Below, one piece after another: positions 38,091 through 49,828 of a stretch of 56,257 nucleotides of DNA. Each line of letters starts with the position of its first letter. The stretch's first letter is position 1. The translations under genes were made by a program, and so were the position numbers. The stretch covers positions 9,146-65,402 of the forward strand of contig JADGJT010000098.1 in assembly GCA_027604005.1 (NCBI GenBank). The letters run 5' to 3'. Below the pieces are notes generated by a model that made no database searches, was not told the DNA's origin, and saw only the letters and a program-made list of their open reading frames with translations. The stretch is from Dinochytrium kinnereticum (Eukaryota > Chytridiomycota > Chytridiomycetes > Chytridiales > Chytridiaceae).

Positions 38091-41000
38091 ATGGACTTGG
38101 CATCAAAGGCGGGTCCTCCAGTTCCCGATCGCGACCTCATCGTTTCAACCATTCGTGAGCATTGGGTTAAGCGAGGGGGAACCGTGTCATCCACACGCTC
38201 GACAGCATCAGCATCGTCTGTCAACAGCAACAGAAGAAGCAACATTGGTGGAATGTCCGGAGCGGGCCCTGGTGGTGACAGTGATCCACAAGAAGAGTGG
38301 TACGGCGAAGACGAAGAGGAAGGCGACGAGAGGGATGAATATCTCTTGGAAGATGAGGGTATTGGGCTACCGTCTCCTTCAATGGTGACGGGCATTGGGG
38401 CGATGATGCTTGCTGAGATGGATGCAACACAGTATGACGACGAGGATGATGGTTATCATGACTATGATGAGTACGACGAAGAAGCTGAAGCCGTCCATGG
38501 CGATAGACTTTTAGTTACTTCTACATCGCACGATGTGCCTCTGAAGAGAGCCCGCAATGGCAATTCACCAAGCCCCGCCATTTCGCCATTAAACCTTCCA
38601 CCAGAGATATCAAGGGCCATCAACCTCATCGACTCAGAAGATGCATGGAAAGCTTTGGAGAAGGAGATTGAGAAATTTGATGCCAAGTCGCCGCCTGCTT
38701 CAGGCCGGTCCCCTCCAGCCATTCCTGCTCGTAAGGGATCGTTCCCAACAAGTCCCAACAACCTATTTAGTCAGTCTACTGGGAAGAGTTCAGCACCTTC
38801 TCCTTCCACTGTCCAGCAGATGCTCAAGCCGACATTTCACAAGATTCACGCCCCGTCCGGCCCATCTAAACCCGCTGGACCTCAAATCGCCCCGCGAAAT
38901 CAATCTAGGACAGAGATAGCAGAGACACCTGCCAGGATCAGAAAATCTACCCTTGATGCTGCGCTGGCGAAGGCGTCTGCTGAAACTTCGTTGTCGTCGT
39001 CAACGTCCAAGTCAAAACCCACGTCAAAAGGGAAATCGAGCGCCCCTGTTGTCATTCCTGCTCGCTCTGCCTCGCATACCTACACGAAAGACGACTTCTC
39101 ACAGTACAAGTCGAAATACAAGAAGCGGTTCGAGTTAGAAGAGGCGATGGCTGCTGCTGCCTCTGTCTCTTCGTCCTCGCCTCCATTACCTGGAGCTTCT
39201 GTCTATAAGACAGACGTCAGGGAAGATGCAATGAAGCGATTGGATCAATTCCGGAGGGATGCCAGTCAGAAACAAGGCGAGGCGCAGAAAGAAGGGCCTT
39301 CTTCAGTGGATTCAAACGCCGATACGACTTCCTGGGCCACCAAGACCATGGCATCAGCCTTTGCAACGAAATCTTTACCAAGAAATTTCAGCCTTGATAG
39401 GGAGAGACTAGCATATTCCAACTTTGAGTCCGAGTCAAAGAAAGCGGCGGTAGAGACTAAAGTGGATACCATTAATTCAGCCTCGACAGTTGGTTTTGAG
39501 GGAAGTAGTGTGATTGAGAGGCTTGCGCATAAGTTTCGGGATGAAAGAGAGGAGTCGTCTGTTGAGCCGCGGAAGGCTGAGCCTGAGAAGCGTAAACCTT
39601 CTTTTTCGAGAGACTCTGATGAGGTTAAAGAGGTCGAGACGGCGGTTGCCCCTCCTCTACCAGCTCCTAGGGTGGCTCCCAAGGCTACATCTCCTATCGT
39701 CCAGAAAAAGCCGACAAGGAAGCCGGGGGGCATCGTTCTATATGATGCGAGCCAGCAGGAGCCTCCGACTGAGAAGTCCTCCGACTTCGTGACCCCTAAT
39801 CCTTCACCTGCCAATAATATCAACGGATCAACCACGCAAACAACTCCCGCATTCAATTACTTTGCCCCGACCTCCTCACCCGTCGAACCCGATGACTCGC
39901 CTACCGATGGAAAGCCTACCACTGCAATTGGAATGATTTCATCAGTCTTTTCCATGTTTAGCGGCTCCGCCTCACCTTCACCATCTCCTCCAGTAGCTTC
40001 AGCAACCACAAGCGAGAAGGAAGGGACGGGAACTCTTACGAGGGGTCGCCGAGCTCCTCCTCCAACTCAGCTTATCATTACCCCGAAACCTCACAAGGAT
40101 CCGAGGGAAAGTTTCATCGCTCCTAATCAACCGCCAGTTGTACCCACCGAGCCTATCCCATCCCGTGGAGGGACTTCTGTCCCTTCAAGACGAGGAAGCC
40201 GTGAAAGTGTAATTGCGGTTCCACCCCGGATCGGAAGCCGCGAGAGCATTGCCGTTCCACCTCGCATTGGGAGTAAGGAGACTATTATATCGTCGTCGCG
40301 TCGAGGGGAGCCTTTGCAGAGGGATGTTGAGAAAGGGTCGTTTGACTTTGCCTCTGATTCGTCTGATGATGAGACGGTCGATGAGGTCCTCGATGAACGT
40401 GATAAGAAGAATCCGCCACCCATTACCGTCGCTCAGGGGTTCAAAGTGTCAGTTGAGAGGGCCAACAAGCGGAACTCCTACCTTCGGAGGTCATTGTCTA
40501 ACCCAGAGCTAGCGAAGTCTCTTACGGCCCCTATTCGGTTTGCTCCGAATGAAGAGGAAAGGGGAAGAACGATTTACTCTCGGAACGCTGCAGGAGTAGA
40601 CCCTCGTGCCGCTATCTTGAATCGACTTCCTACTGTGAATGGGCGATATGGCGCCGGAGATCCCAGTGCGCAGCAGAGTGTTACGCCAGCAACGCCAGCA
40701 ACTTCAATAACCCCCTTTTCGACTACGCGAAAGCCACTGAAGTCTGCGCTAAAAGCTCCGCGGAAACCTACGGAGGAGGAGATTCGTATTGCTGACGAGG
40801 CCGAGCGAAATATTGAGTATTTCCGCAACAAGACGTTGGGAAAGCCTTATACACGGTCTTCCTCTGTGGATAACACCAACCGCGCTGTAGGGTTCTCTAA
40901 TCTTGATGATGAGCAACGACCCGTTGTTAAGCGCATGCAAGGCAGCTCGCTGCATGTTAAAGGGGTTATTGATCGGGACCATATTGTTGCCGTCATTGTC

Positions 41001-41228
41001 GACCGCGGGCATTCCTTCCTCGAGGTTAGACAAAGAATTCAAGATAAAATTGCTGCAACAGGATCAAGCACGGGTGGTGGTGGTGTGAAAAAGGCTGTGC
41101 TGGGGATAGTAAGGAGAAGGGACGGCGATGGGAATTTAATTACCATTGGCGATGAGGAGGATTGGGGCTTTTGCGTTGCTGAAGCGGGGTCAAGGATTCT
41201 GCTGTTCTTAGACGTTGGGTGGGTTTGA
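38091..41228 (+). CDS. disordered protein with C-terminal PB1-like domain
   Basis: Intronless, 1,045 residues. Most of it is Ser/Pro/Thr/Lys-rich and predicted disordered, with an acidic patch near residues 60-145 (DDEDDGYHDYDEYDEEAEA). The last about 95 residues (952-1045) look folded and resemble a PB1 domain: a first strand pair with a basic start (SSLHVKGVIDRDHIVAVIV), then FLEVRQRIQDKI, an acidic DGDGNLITIGDEEDW segment like the OPCA motif, and a final hydrophobic strand ILLFLDVGWV. PB1 domains mediate pairing in polarity and NADPH-oxidase complexes (Bem1, Cdc24, NoxR). An 11-residue unit (PPRIGSRESI type) is repeated three times near 40190-40290. No SH3, PX or GEF motif was seen, so its role as a polarity scaffold is only inference. 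Confidence 0.8.
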   Translation: MDLASKAGPPVPDRDLIVSTIREHWVKRGGTVSSTRSTASASSVNSNRRSNIGGMSGAGPGGDSDPQEEWYGEDEEEGDERDEYLLEDEGIGLPSPSMVTGIGAMMLAEMDATQYDDEDDGYHDYDEYDEEAEAVHGDRLLVTSTSHDVPLKRARNGNSPSPAISPLNLPPEISRAINLIDSEDAWKALEKEIEKFDAKSPPASGRSPPAIPARKGSFPTSPNNLFSQSTGKSSAPSPSTVQQMLKPTFHKIHAPSGPSKPAGPQIAPRNQSRTEIAETPARIRKSTLDAALAKASAETSLSSSTSKSKPTSKGKSSAPVVIPARSASHTYTKDDFSQYKSKYKKRFELEEAMAAAASVSSSSPPLPGASVYKTDVREDAMKRLDQFRRDASQKQGEAQKEGPSSVDSNADTTSWATKTMASAFATKSLPRNFSLDRERLAYSNFESESKKAAVETKVDTINSASTVGFEGSSVIERLAHKFRDEREESSVEPRKAEPEKRKPSFSRDSDEVKEVETAVAPPLPAPRVAPKATSPIVQKKPTRKPGGIVLYDASQQEPPTEKSSDFVTPNPSPANNINGSTTQTTPAFNYFAPTSSPVEPDDSPTDGKPTTAIGMISSVFSMFSGSASPSPSPPVASATTSEKEGTGTLTRGRRAPPPTQLIITPKPHKDPRESFIAPNQPPVVPTEPIPSRGGTSVPSRRGSRESVIAVPPRIGSRESIAVPPRIGSKETIISSSRRGEPLQRDVEKGSFDFASDSSDDETVDEVLDERDKKNPPPITVAQGFKVSVERANKRNSYLRRSLSNPELAKSLTAPIRFAPNEEERGRTIYSRNAAGVDPRAAILNRLPTVNGRYGAGDPSAQQSVTPATPATSITPFSTTRKPLKSALKAPRKPTEEEIRIADEAERNIEYFRNKTLGKPYTRSSSVDNTNRAVGFSNLDDEQRPVVKRMQGSSLHVKGVIDRDHIVAVIVDRGHSFLEVRQRIQDKIAATGSSTGGGGVKKAVLGIVRRRDGDGNLITIGDEEDWGFCVAEAGSRILLFLDVGWV

Positions 41229-41749
41229 TTACGTTCCCTTCGTTCTGCTACAGCGTGGGATTTCTGAATCCGCAGATTTTTCTCTACGTCGTTCATATCT
41301 CACACACTCTGGTCCCATTATTTTCTTCTATTTCCATGCTACTTCGTTGAAATTACATGAATTCTTTTTCAGGGGTTCGTTTTAGAATTTGAAAGATTCG
41401 CCTTCCCAACCACTGTTCTCTTATATCTTTGATCTTTTCTTTTCCCTTTTGGTTTTGTTCTTGCCGTTCTTTTTTTATCTTGCTTTTTCAATTCTTTTTT
41501 TATACCTTCATACGGTTTAAAACCACCGTCTATTTTCCTTATCAGTTCTCGTTCATTTCCTTTTTGTCTTTAGGTTCTTACGAACTCCACTGTGAATATT
41601 TTAAACAATGCAATATCATTATAGGCCAATTCGATATATCCCGATTCTACGCATTTCATTAGCCCTTCGTCATTATTTGATAGCAATTTAAATGAGTTGG
41701 ATAACAAAGCCATCACAGAAAAAGATATCCATTCTTAGTAATATGTCAT
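41229..41749. other. convergent intergenic spacer
   Basis: 521 bp between convergent stop codons, strongly T-rich on the plus strand after the PB1 gene, with no coding motifs. 3' UTR and terminator sequence of both genes. Confidence 0.6.
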
Positions 41750-42871
41750 TCATGATTTAATCTCTGGCGTGAAATCTGGGTGATTCAGCCGTATTAACAG
41801 GTAATCAACCTCAACCTCCTTTGTCAATGGGATCACAAACTTTTCATACAAGTTTGTCACCACATCCAAAGGAATCTTGAACGGCTTTGTGTCGTCCACC
41901 ATTACGCCATCATCCTCAATCTCTTGGCCGTAAATAGTAGCCTTCTTGCGTAGCCGGCGGAGGACTCGTTCTTCCACTGTCTTATTAGTTAAAAGGGCTT
42001 CGATACCGACACGATCTTTCAGCTTGATTAGACGTACGTATTCGTCGTGGTAGGCAGGGTCTTGGAATTTAGCTTCCGCGACGAACTTGCCTTTATGGGG
42101 GAATAGACAGAGAGGGATAGTGTTAAAAAAGAAGAAGGAAAAGAGCTTGAGATAAACGAAGTTGTGAGGAGACATTGCCCGCACCGAAATGAATTCGCCG
42201 GGAGAGCATCTGGAGGGCGTCCGTATCCTTTGTTGCGGCTGATCCATAGTTTCGGTCATCCCCTGATTTGCATATCCTTGGAACAATCTCATTGAGGTAA
42301 ATGCTCATCAGCTTGTCATTGAGGCATATATCGTTGGGCACCAGGATCCTTGGGAATGCCAATGGCGGCAGAATAGGGGCAGGAAGATTTTTTGAAAAGG
42401 GGTATTCGTCTGGGGAGGTGTATCGCCTGACCTTTGCTGGATACATGATGAGAATATCCCTATTTTTTAAGGAAAAAAATATATCAGGAAAGCGCTTACC
42501 ATGTACGGATTCGATCTCGTGCAGAAAAAAATCGAGGAATGAACCTTTGAAGTGCTCAAACTCCGAGACAGTGGGATCGTAGATACTTGGGTTGTGCGCT
42601 GAAGGAGGCGCATGAGAATAATATATAATTGGGACGTAAGGAATGAATGCGCATACCAAACTCTGCTCTCTCAATCAAAGCTGTCGAATGTTATTGTTTG
42701 CGTTAGAAGCAGAACGAATGGGTATGTTGAAGCAAAGATATCCAAACAAAAGCTCAAGTGTCCACATGATATACACTGCATTCGAAACTCACCAAAGATG
42801 ATGGTGTCCTCCATCTTGATGAGCTCCTCGCGGATGCGGTTGAGGGAGAGGCTGTCGCCTGCGAAGTTCAT
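41750..42871 (-). CDS. ARO7: chorismate mutase
   Basis: Rearranges chorismate to prephenate, the branch leading to phenylalanine and tyrosine. Five exons (minus strand), 42871-42793, 42680-42657, 42598-42500, 42436-42185 and 42090-41750, give 264 residues, close to the yeast enzyme (256). It is the all-helical eukaryotic AroQ type: LNRIREELIKMEDTIIF, ALIERAEFAHNPSIY, ESVHAKVRRYTSPDEYPF, LNEIVPRIC, RRIHFGKFVAEAKFQ, DRVGIEALLTNKTVEERVL and YEKFVIPLTKEVEVDYLL. The catalytic Arg/Lys/Glu positions appear retained. The second exon is only 24 nt. Fungal homologues are inhibited by Tyr and activated by Trp; whether this holds here cannot be judged from sequence alone. Divergent from the SMP-domain gene. 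Confidence 0.95.
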
Positions 42872-43143
42872 CTTTGATTGAAAAGAAAGATAAGATGTTT
42901 GTGTTCAGGCCTAGGATATTCCCAACGGAATATCTAGGAGAAATACTTGCCTTTCCAGCAAATATCCTTGGAAGGGAATCTGAGATTGGGGAAGGGAAAC
43001 GACGGTCATCACCACAGCACAAGGAATCCTTCCGTCCGTCTGTCCCATCCGTCCGTCCCATCCCTTTCTCCTGGCACCGCAGACCTCACCTGGCTTTCGC
43101 TCAATTCCCTGATTCCAGACGGCTCTGACACTGTTCTGGTCGG
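42872..43143. promoter_or_regulatory. divergent promoter region (ARO7 / SMP-domain gene)
   Basis: 272 bp between two divergent start codons, with both promoters in it. No specific element recognised. Confidence 0.5.
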
Positions 43144-46100
43144 ATGGTGGACGCATCGTATGTGCGCGGTGTGGTTGCTGGCGTCGCTTCCACCCTGCTC
43201 ATCGAAGCAGTGCTTATCCTTACTGCATGCTACATTCTCTTTGATCCGTATCGAAAGACCGTTACCCCTCCTCCTCTCCCATCCGCATCTCCCTCTTCCT
43301 CTACGGATACACAGGAGGGGAGAGACAAGGGCCGACCTTCTCTCAGACCACGGAAGCCAACGGAGGTATCAAACGAGCATGAGGAGCCATGGCCAGATAA
43401 TATTGTCGAGTTCCTGACAGCTGCCTTGGATCCTCTCCATGCAGACGCATTTACAGGAGACGACCAGGCTGACTTCTTTGACGAACCAGACCCAGCATTG
43501 GATGATGAGCCCATGGAAGATCCTCCAGCTGTTTCTTCATTTCGACTCAGGGGCAGGAGAAATTCTGACCCAGCCACTCCACTTTCTGGTATCTCGTCGT
43601 TTTTGAGGCAGCCTTCGCCGTCGTCTCGCCCCACGCCAGCACCAAAGAGATCCCGTGTGGCCAAGAAGAGTGCACCTGCAGTATCAGAGCTTTCCCATAT
43701 TTTGAATGTGATTGGCCATAGGTTTTTCCTTTCCCTAAGGGATAGCCAGATGTTTAAGGATCGAATCAAGGAAAGAACTTCGGAGAAAATGAACTTGAAG
43801 CTTCAAAACAACTCATTTGTTGTAAGTCTCTACCCTTTTGATTATAGTCTGTTTACCTACTTGTAAGCCGTTTCTTTCCAACGTATTGGATTTTTCATTG
43901 ATATACGGCCTTTTTTTATCTTCCATCATTAGTCACATGTGAAAATCTGCGATCTTTCCATGGGCGACCACCCTCCTAAAATCCAAGGTTTACGATTAAT
44001 CAAAGGATTGGCCGAAGATTTGGCTGTTGTAAGCTTCGAGATTCTTTTCATCGTTTATTGTTATTGCCAACACTAACACATTTTTTGCTAATTAGACTCT
44101 AGAGATGGATCTCACTTACACTGGAGGTGGAAGCGTCGCTATTGAGGCCACTTTGACAAGAGGACTTAGTATGACTGCGCGGGTGTATTTAAGCGGGTTT
44201 GCTGGCAAGGTAAAGTAAAATTATTAGATGGATACGTAGCTCATATTCCTTTCCCATATGTACATAAAGCTTCGAATCAGAATACCTGATGTAAACTGGT
44301 CTGATATGCTTTCAGTCGCCTTTGTTGAGGACCCAGGTTTGACTTTTATGGTGGATGCTCCAATCACTATGAGGGAGAATGAAATAGTTAGAGGGATGAT
44401 AAATCGGGTGTTGGCGGGGATGATGCGGAAGGTATTTTTAGAAATGTGGGTCCTTCCATCGTGGAGAAGTTACTTCCTGCCAATGATGATTCCTTCTCCA
44501 CAGGTACATTTTCTTTGATTTCTTCTCTCTGTTTTTTCCCATACCCCTGATCTGTTCTGTTACCCTACCTTATTTGTTTTTAGTTTTCTTTAGAGTATGA
44601 CTAAATTAACACAATCTCTTCATAATGTGCGTTAAGGATGAACTTGCCCGCCAGATTGCCATTAACAATGCTCGTTCTCCTGTAACCAAGCGCCAAGGCC
44701 CTAAATCATTAGGTGCATCGCTGTGGGAGCGCCGCATGGCCCTCTCTAAAGTTTCAAAAACGTCACAGCCTTTTGCAATTCCATCTACATCCATTTCATC
44801 CCCCTCCCCTGCCTTCTCCGGTGTCTTCCCAGATGCTCTTTCAGCCCACGCTTTCCCAGTTACTGTTTCAATCGACTTTTCGATTGACCCCAGGCTGCTT
44901 GATGGACCTCTCGTAACCGCCTTTTTGTCTTTGTCAAGGAAGAGACCGAGAAGTCTTTTGCCAATAGGTACGGCAACTAGTGGGGATGAAGCTATTGCTG
45001 GTAGCGGAGGGACGGGTCCTGAGGATGTAGATACGATGGAATGGAGAACAGTTAAGAATAAGGCAGGGATTGTTTTGCAAAAGAGGCGAGTTGTGGTTGG
45101 ATCTTCAAGTGGCGAAGTTACCAGGGCAAGAGTTAACGTTAAAGGAGATGTGGAAAGAATTTATGCTGTAAGTTCATAGTGAGATAGAGTCACTCAATTC
45201 TTACTGCCTCACCATTGCTTAAATAGATACTCTCGAATCCGGATCATCTCAAATGCCTTGACGACGGATTTCTTGAAACTGAAGTTATAGCGCCAATAGG
45301 TGGGTATCATGTATTGATGTATCACCATCCCTTTTCATCGCCTTACATACCTTATAGGAAAATATGCTTCTGTCCGCCGCTCCACCTTTCTTTTCAGCAA
45401 AGGGAACATTCGCGATACTCTTTTCCTGGAAGCAAGAGGATCCCTTCGGGACCTTCATCGAAATGCTAAAGTGACTGGATCATTTGACCTGAATGCCTCG
45501 AGCGCCTATGTGATTGTATTGAGATCCATCGGAGAGATTAGGGATTCCACGACGGACCCGCTTGCCTCGCCTTTAGGAAATAGTGAGGACCTCGTTGAAG
45601 CTGAGGATGAGCTTATGATCCCCCGAAAAAATGCGCCGAAGGAGCCTGCCTTGGTAGAAGATGCTAATCCGGCCATTATGAGTACTACCCCGACGCCGGC
45701 TTCGAATGATCTGGAAGGTTATGTGACGGCGGCTGGACCACCGGAAATTCTTCCGATATCAGAGATTCCCAAGCCCTCTAGTGATTTGAAGCTACAGCCT
45801 TCAGATGATCCGAAACCCTCCTCCCCTAACTTGTATCAAAAGGCCGCTGAGCGATTACCGCTGACCTCTAATCCGAAATCGAAGAGAAAAGTCGCCTCTA
45901 TCTATGTGTATGGGTATTTGATTGAACCATCTTACCTTGACGCAACGTCATGTACCGTTACGATCCTGTCACAAATGGGACCAGAAATCTCGAGACTTGA
46001 TTTGGATTTTGGAGCATGTCGAAGGATTAAGGCTTATATTGAGACTTTAATGGGAGGGAGAACGGCGGGGCTGACAAATCTCTTTGCTTCCAATAACGGA

Positions 46101-48557
46101 GCCTCTTCTTCTGGTATAGGCATTGCAGGCGCGGAAGGTGTGCGGAGAAGAGTGTTTGCTGGTGGCGCTGTATCTGCAATGGCTACTGCCGCGAGCGGGA
46201 GTGGGGCCGGTGGTGGAGATTCTGAAAAGAGAATTGATAAGCTCAAGAATCTTGTGTCATCCACCGCGAGTTATTTGATGCGGAATCGCAGAGTTTCTGC
46301 TAATTTATCCGCATCGTCTGCACCATCAATATCACCGAGGACCTCATCTTTAGTGGAATCGGCTAGTGCTGATAGCCCTGTGGACTCGGAGAGATCTGAG
46401 TACGCTGCGGGTGGGTTTGAAGACGAGGTGGATGATAATCGGAGTGGGACGTTAGTGGGTGATCTGGATTCAATGATGGTAGATGCTGTGGATCCCGACA
46501 GCTCTATACAAGCTACCATAAATGATAATAGCTTGGAACCACCTTTGCCGCACTTAAGATCATCGACTGTAATCGCACACGATATCGATCCCATAAAACC
46601 GCACCTTTTCCCTGCGAAACCTATATCGGGACAACCGTTTATCGACCCGTCGTCGTCAAGGGGTGGGAGGGGTTTTGGCTTCCTTCGACGAGGAGGAGGG
46701 GGAGCGGCCAGTCCTTATTCCCCACCTAGCGAGTCTCGACCTACGTCTTTTGAAAACATTGACGACACCCACGCCTTTTCCGAAGCAAAATTGGAGGGCC
46801 GTGGAGACGTTTTTCGCTATACGACACCTCACCGTCCTTCCTCTACGGGAGTTACAGAGATGGTGGTTGAATTCAACGTTGACGGTGATCATTTTGTTGG
46901 GTTTGGTTGCGAATTTATAGCAGAAGAGGATTTGCTTGCTCCAGAGAGGCGCGCTACCCTGTCAGACAGAACCATTTTTCCTCATTCCATCGTATACAGT
47001 CACCCCACTCGTATGTTTCGCGCGATTGTTTCTTCGGGTATGTACCCGAAAGGTTGCTTCAACTTCTCGTGGGACACGACACCCTCGTCTACGAAGAAGG
47101 CAACCAAAACGCTTCGGTATCGCGTTGCATTCCGATCGGCTCTTTTACCGCCTACAGTGTCGAAACCTCTGCGAGGTCAACGAACTGTTGTGCTCGATGC
47201 CTTGGTTGGAATGGCGAGATCGGGTGGTCATTTTATCGGATACTCTAGTGATGTTTTGTTGCAGCGGAAGTCTGCTTGCCGGCTAGACATTCCTGTAGAG
47301 CCTTTGGTTGGAACAGGAGTATCGTTTTTGGCTTGGGAGGTTGGGATTGGGTGTTATGATTTCTCGTTCTCGATTCTTTTTACGCCTTTTGAGGAGGGAG
47401 AGGGTGATGACGGGGATTTCGAGGAGGGGAAGGTTGTGACGGCTTCTTCGTTAGTGGCTAAGCCGTCGTTAGCGTCGAGGCTTGCAGCGTCGATGACAAC
47501 TTATGATGGGGCTTTACCTCCTGCAAGCACTTCACTTAAGTTCGTGCGTGGACTTAAGTCGTCCTCCGTGCCGCAAGACCTAAACCCAGCGGAATCTCAT
47601 GATCTCGCCTCATCGGACGCGTCGTCCACCCCGTCTATTTCTGTCAGTTTTGCGCCGAATGTCGGGGGGGGCGGCGGGGGCGGTGGGGGCGGCAGCAGAA
47701 TCGTTGGGAGACTTCGGGGGAGATCTCTCCCAAATTCACCGACTCCAAAACAAGGTGTGCTGAATATGAAGCCTGCGTCAGTAGTGGTTTTTGGACCTAT
47801 TAAAGTCACGGCCAAAGGTGATCGAGTCGGTGGTGTTGGTGTTAGCTCTTCTAATGATCGAAGCGGTACCACCCCTGGCATTGGCAGTGGCGTCTCTTCA
47901 GCTCTTGGAATATCCCAAGTCAACCACCTAGCTGGTGGCGTCATTCAGCTTAGCAATTCTGGTGGAGTCTGTTCAGGGTGGTTACCGCTTTTCTCTGATG
48001 AGGAATTGGAGGCTCACCTTGGTAGAGGACACCACTTTGAACATGAGGGGGAGAGGAACGGGTCTGATGCCACACCTCCGGAACCATCACTCGCATCAAC
48101 CTCTCAAGGCTTCGTTAAGCGACCTCCCCCAAGATTGTTCGGAAGCCGACCTGGGGTTTTCACGTTTGTTCTGGACAACACCCACTCGGTTGTTTTATCG
48201 AAAACCGTAACAGCCCGTGTTGGTGTTCGGTCACTCGCCGTCTCGTCTTCGGCGACGCTTTCCACACCTCCCGTTTCTCCAGATCGACATTTGTTTGATC
48301 CAACTGTAACAACTTCTGTGGATGTGTGGGAGGAGAGGAGGGAGGCTGTGGAGCTTGTACCGGTTGGGAGGGAGGTGCTTGAACTTGACCCTGGTGGGAG
48401 CGTTGAGTTTCAAGAGGGGGGTGGGGTTGGGTTTTGGGTGGATGATGGGAGTGAAGCTGCTGAGGCTTGGGAGGATGCCAGGGGAACATCTATTGTTGGG
48501 GTGGAAGGAGATGTGGGGGTGGCTAGAGATGATGATTTAACGTTGGATGTGTTGTAA
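43144..48557 (+). CDS. ER membrane-contact lipid-transfer protein: SMP domain plus START-like and GOLD-like regions
   Basis: Exons 43144-43821, 43933-44028, 44096-44209, 44270-44503, 44637-45167, 45227-45299 and 45358-48557 give 1,641 residues. An N-terminal membrane anchor (about 8-32) precedes an SMP domain (about 225-375: ICDLSMGDHPPKIQGLRLI, VTLEMDLTYTGGG, LRIRIPDVNWSD, AFVEDPGLTFMVD) like Nvj2/TEX2 and PDZD8. Residues about 512-650 plus 750-810 read as a START fold split by an about 100-residue disordered loop: MEWRTVKNKAGIVLQKR, GDVERIYAILSNPDHL, SSAYVIVLRSI, then SIYVYGYLIEP and TCTVTILSQMGP-type strands. Residues about 1060-1540 hold GOLD-like pieces: GCFNFSWDTTPS, VSFLAWEVGIGCYDFSFSI and GVFTFVLDNTHSVVLSKTV. 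The SMP call is good; START and GOLD are by pattern. Expected at ER contact sites, moving lipids. Confidence 0.85.
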
Positions 48558-49828
48558 TATTGTCTTCATCGTTATGGTTTTTTGGTTATACATCTTAGCC
48601 CACCCTTACCTCTTACTTTCATTTATTTTTTTAAACACTTTTACATTTTCCTTTTTTTTTTTTTTTGCATGTTCGACATTTATGCTGGTTATTCATTTGA
48701 CCACGACGGCTTTTCAGATATTGATTCCTTATCTTTCTACTCATGTATACTGCTTTAAATTATGCTTGCCCTTAATCCCCTTATTTTCTCAACTTTTCCA
48801 TTTCCCTTTTTCTTTTTCTTTTCTTTTTGTGTTTCGATCCACTTTAACACCGTTTGGTGTTGTTTTTGTTATTTTTTTTTGGGGGGGGGGGAAGGGATTG
48901 ATTGATTAATACCTGACTGTGAGAAAAAAAGCAATTGGTACCTCTTGACGATTGTTCCAAACTTATCATCTGTATTTGTTTTCAATGCTGATTTTGAAGG
49001 TATGCGCCATCCCACATGTACCAGGTCCAAAAGTTGTATCATGAGCTAGGTTAAGGAGTTTTCTTGTGTCTGTGTTTCTGACCGTTATTTAACGGTATTT
49101 GCCTTTCTCACTTTTTTTTCCCGGTTTTTGTTTCTCAAATAGGAGTGGGGATGGGGTGAACGTTTCTGTGTTTTTATTGAAAAGGAAGAGAGAAAACACG
49201 GTGAAGAGGTCCATCATTCGACAATAAGGTCAAGGTGTTTGTTTGGTTTTTTGCGCCGCTTGAAGGATTCAAAAAAAAATAGTATAAAATGAAGAAATGG
49301 GCTTCTGGTTCTTGGTTTAGTAACAATAGCCGGATTTATGTGAGTAGTTTAAAGTATAGATGTGTATGCAAGTGGGATTCCAAAAAGTTGTTTTGTTTGT
49401 TTTCTTAGCTTAAACTGTTTATTAACTTGGCTGATGGCTAAATGTTACCAAGCGCGAGGTCTGGGAGCAGAAAAAAAATAAATAATAAATAAATAACAAA
49501 AGAGAGATATTAGAAATATAATTATGTGACTGTGGGATTAGACTAAGTATAAAAATTATACAGGTTCTCAAAAGATGTATATGGTAGGAAAGAAGTGAGA
49601 AGAAGAGGCGGACATGTCAAAGACAAGAAGAAAGAGAAAGAAAGATAGAAAGTAACTCAACACATCTCCATTGTACACTAAACGGAACAAGAGGGGTGAA
49701 GTAGGATAAGTAAATACGTTAAAAACTATTAAAATAACACCGAGTCTGAACAAAAAAAGTAAATCAACCCCCTCATCCCCGTTCATTTTTTAAACCAATA
49801 TCCACCTCCCAAGTAGTAGGTGATTTCG
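48558..49828. other. 1.3-kb convergent intergenic region
   Basis: Lies between convergent stop codons. T-rich then mixed, with a T9/G11 homopolymer junction near 48874-48892 and A-rich sequence toward the minus gene. No supported gene on either strand. Confidence 0.6.
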
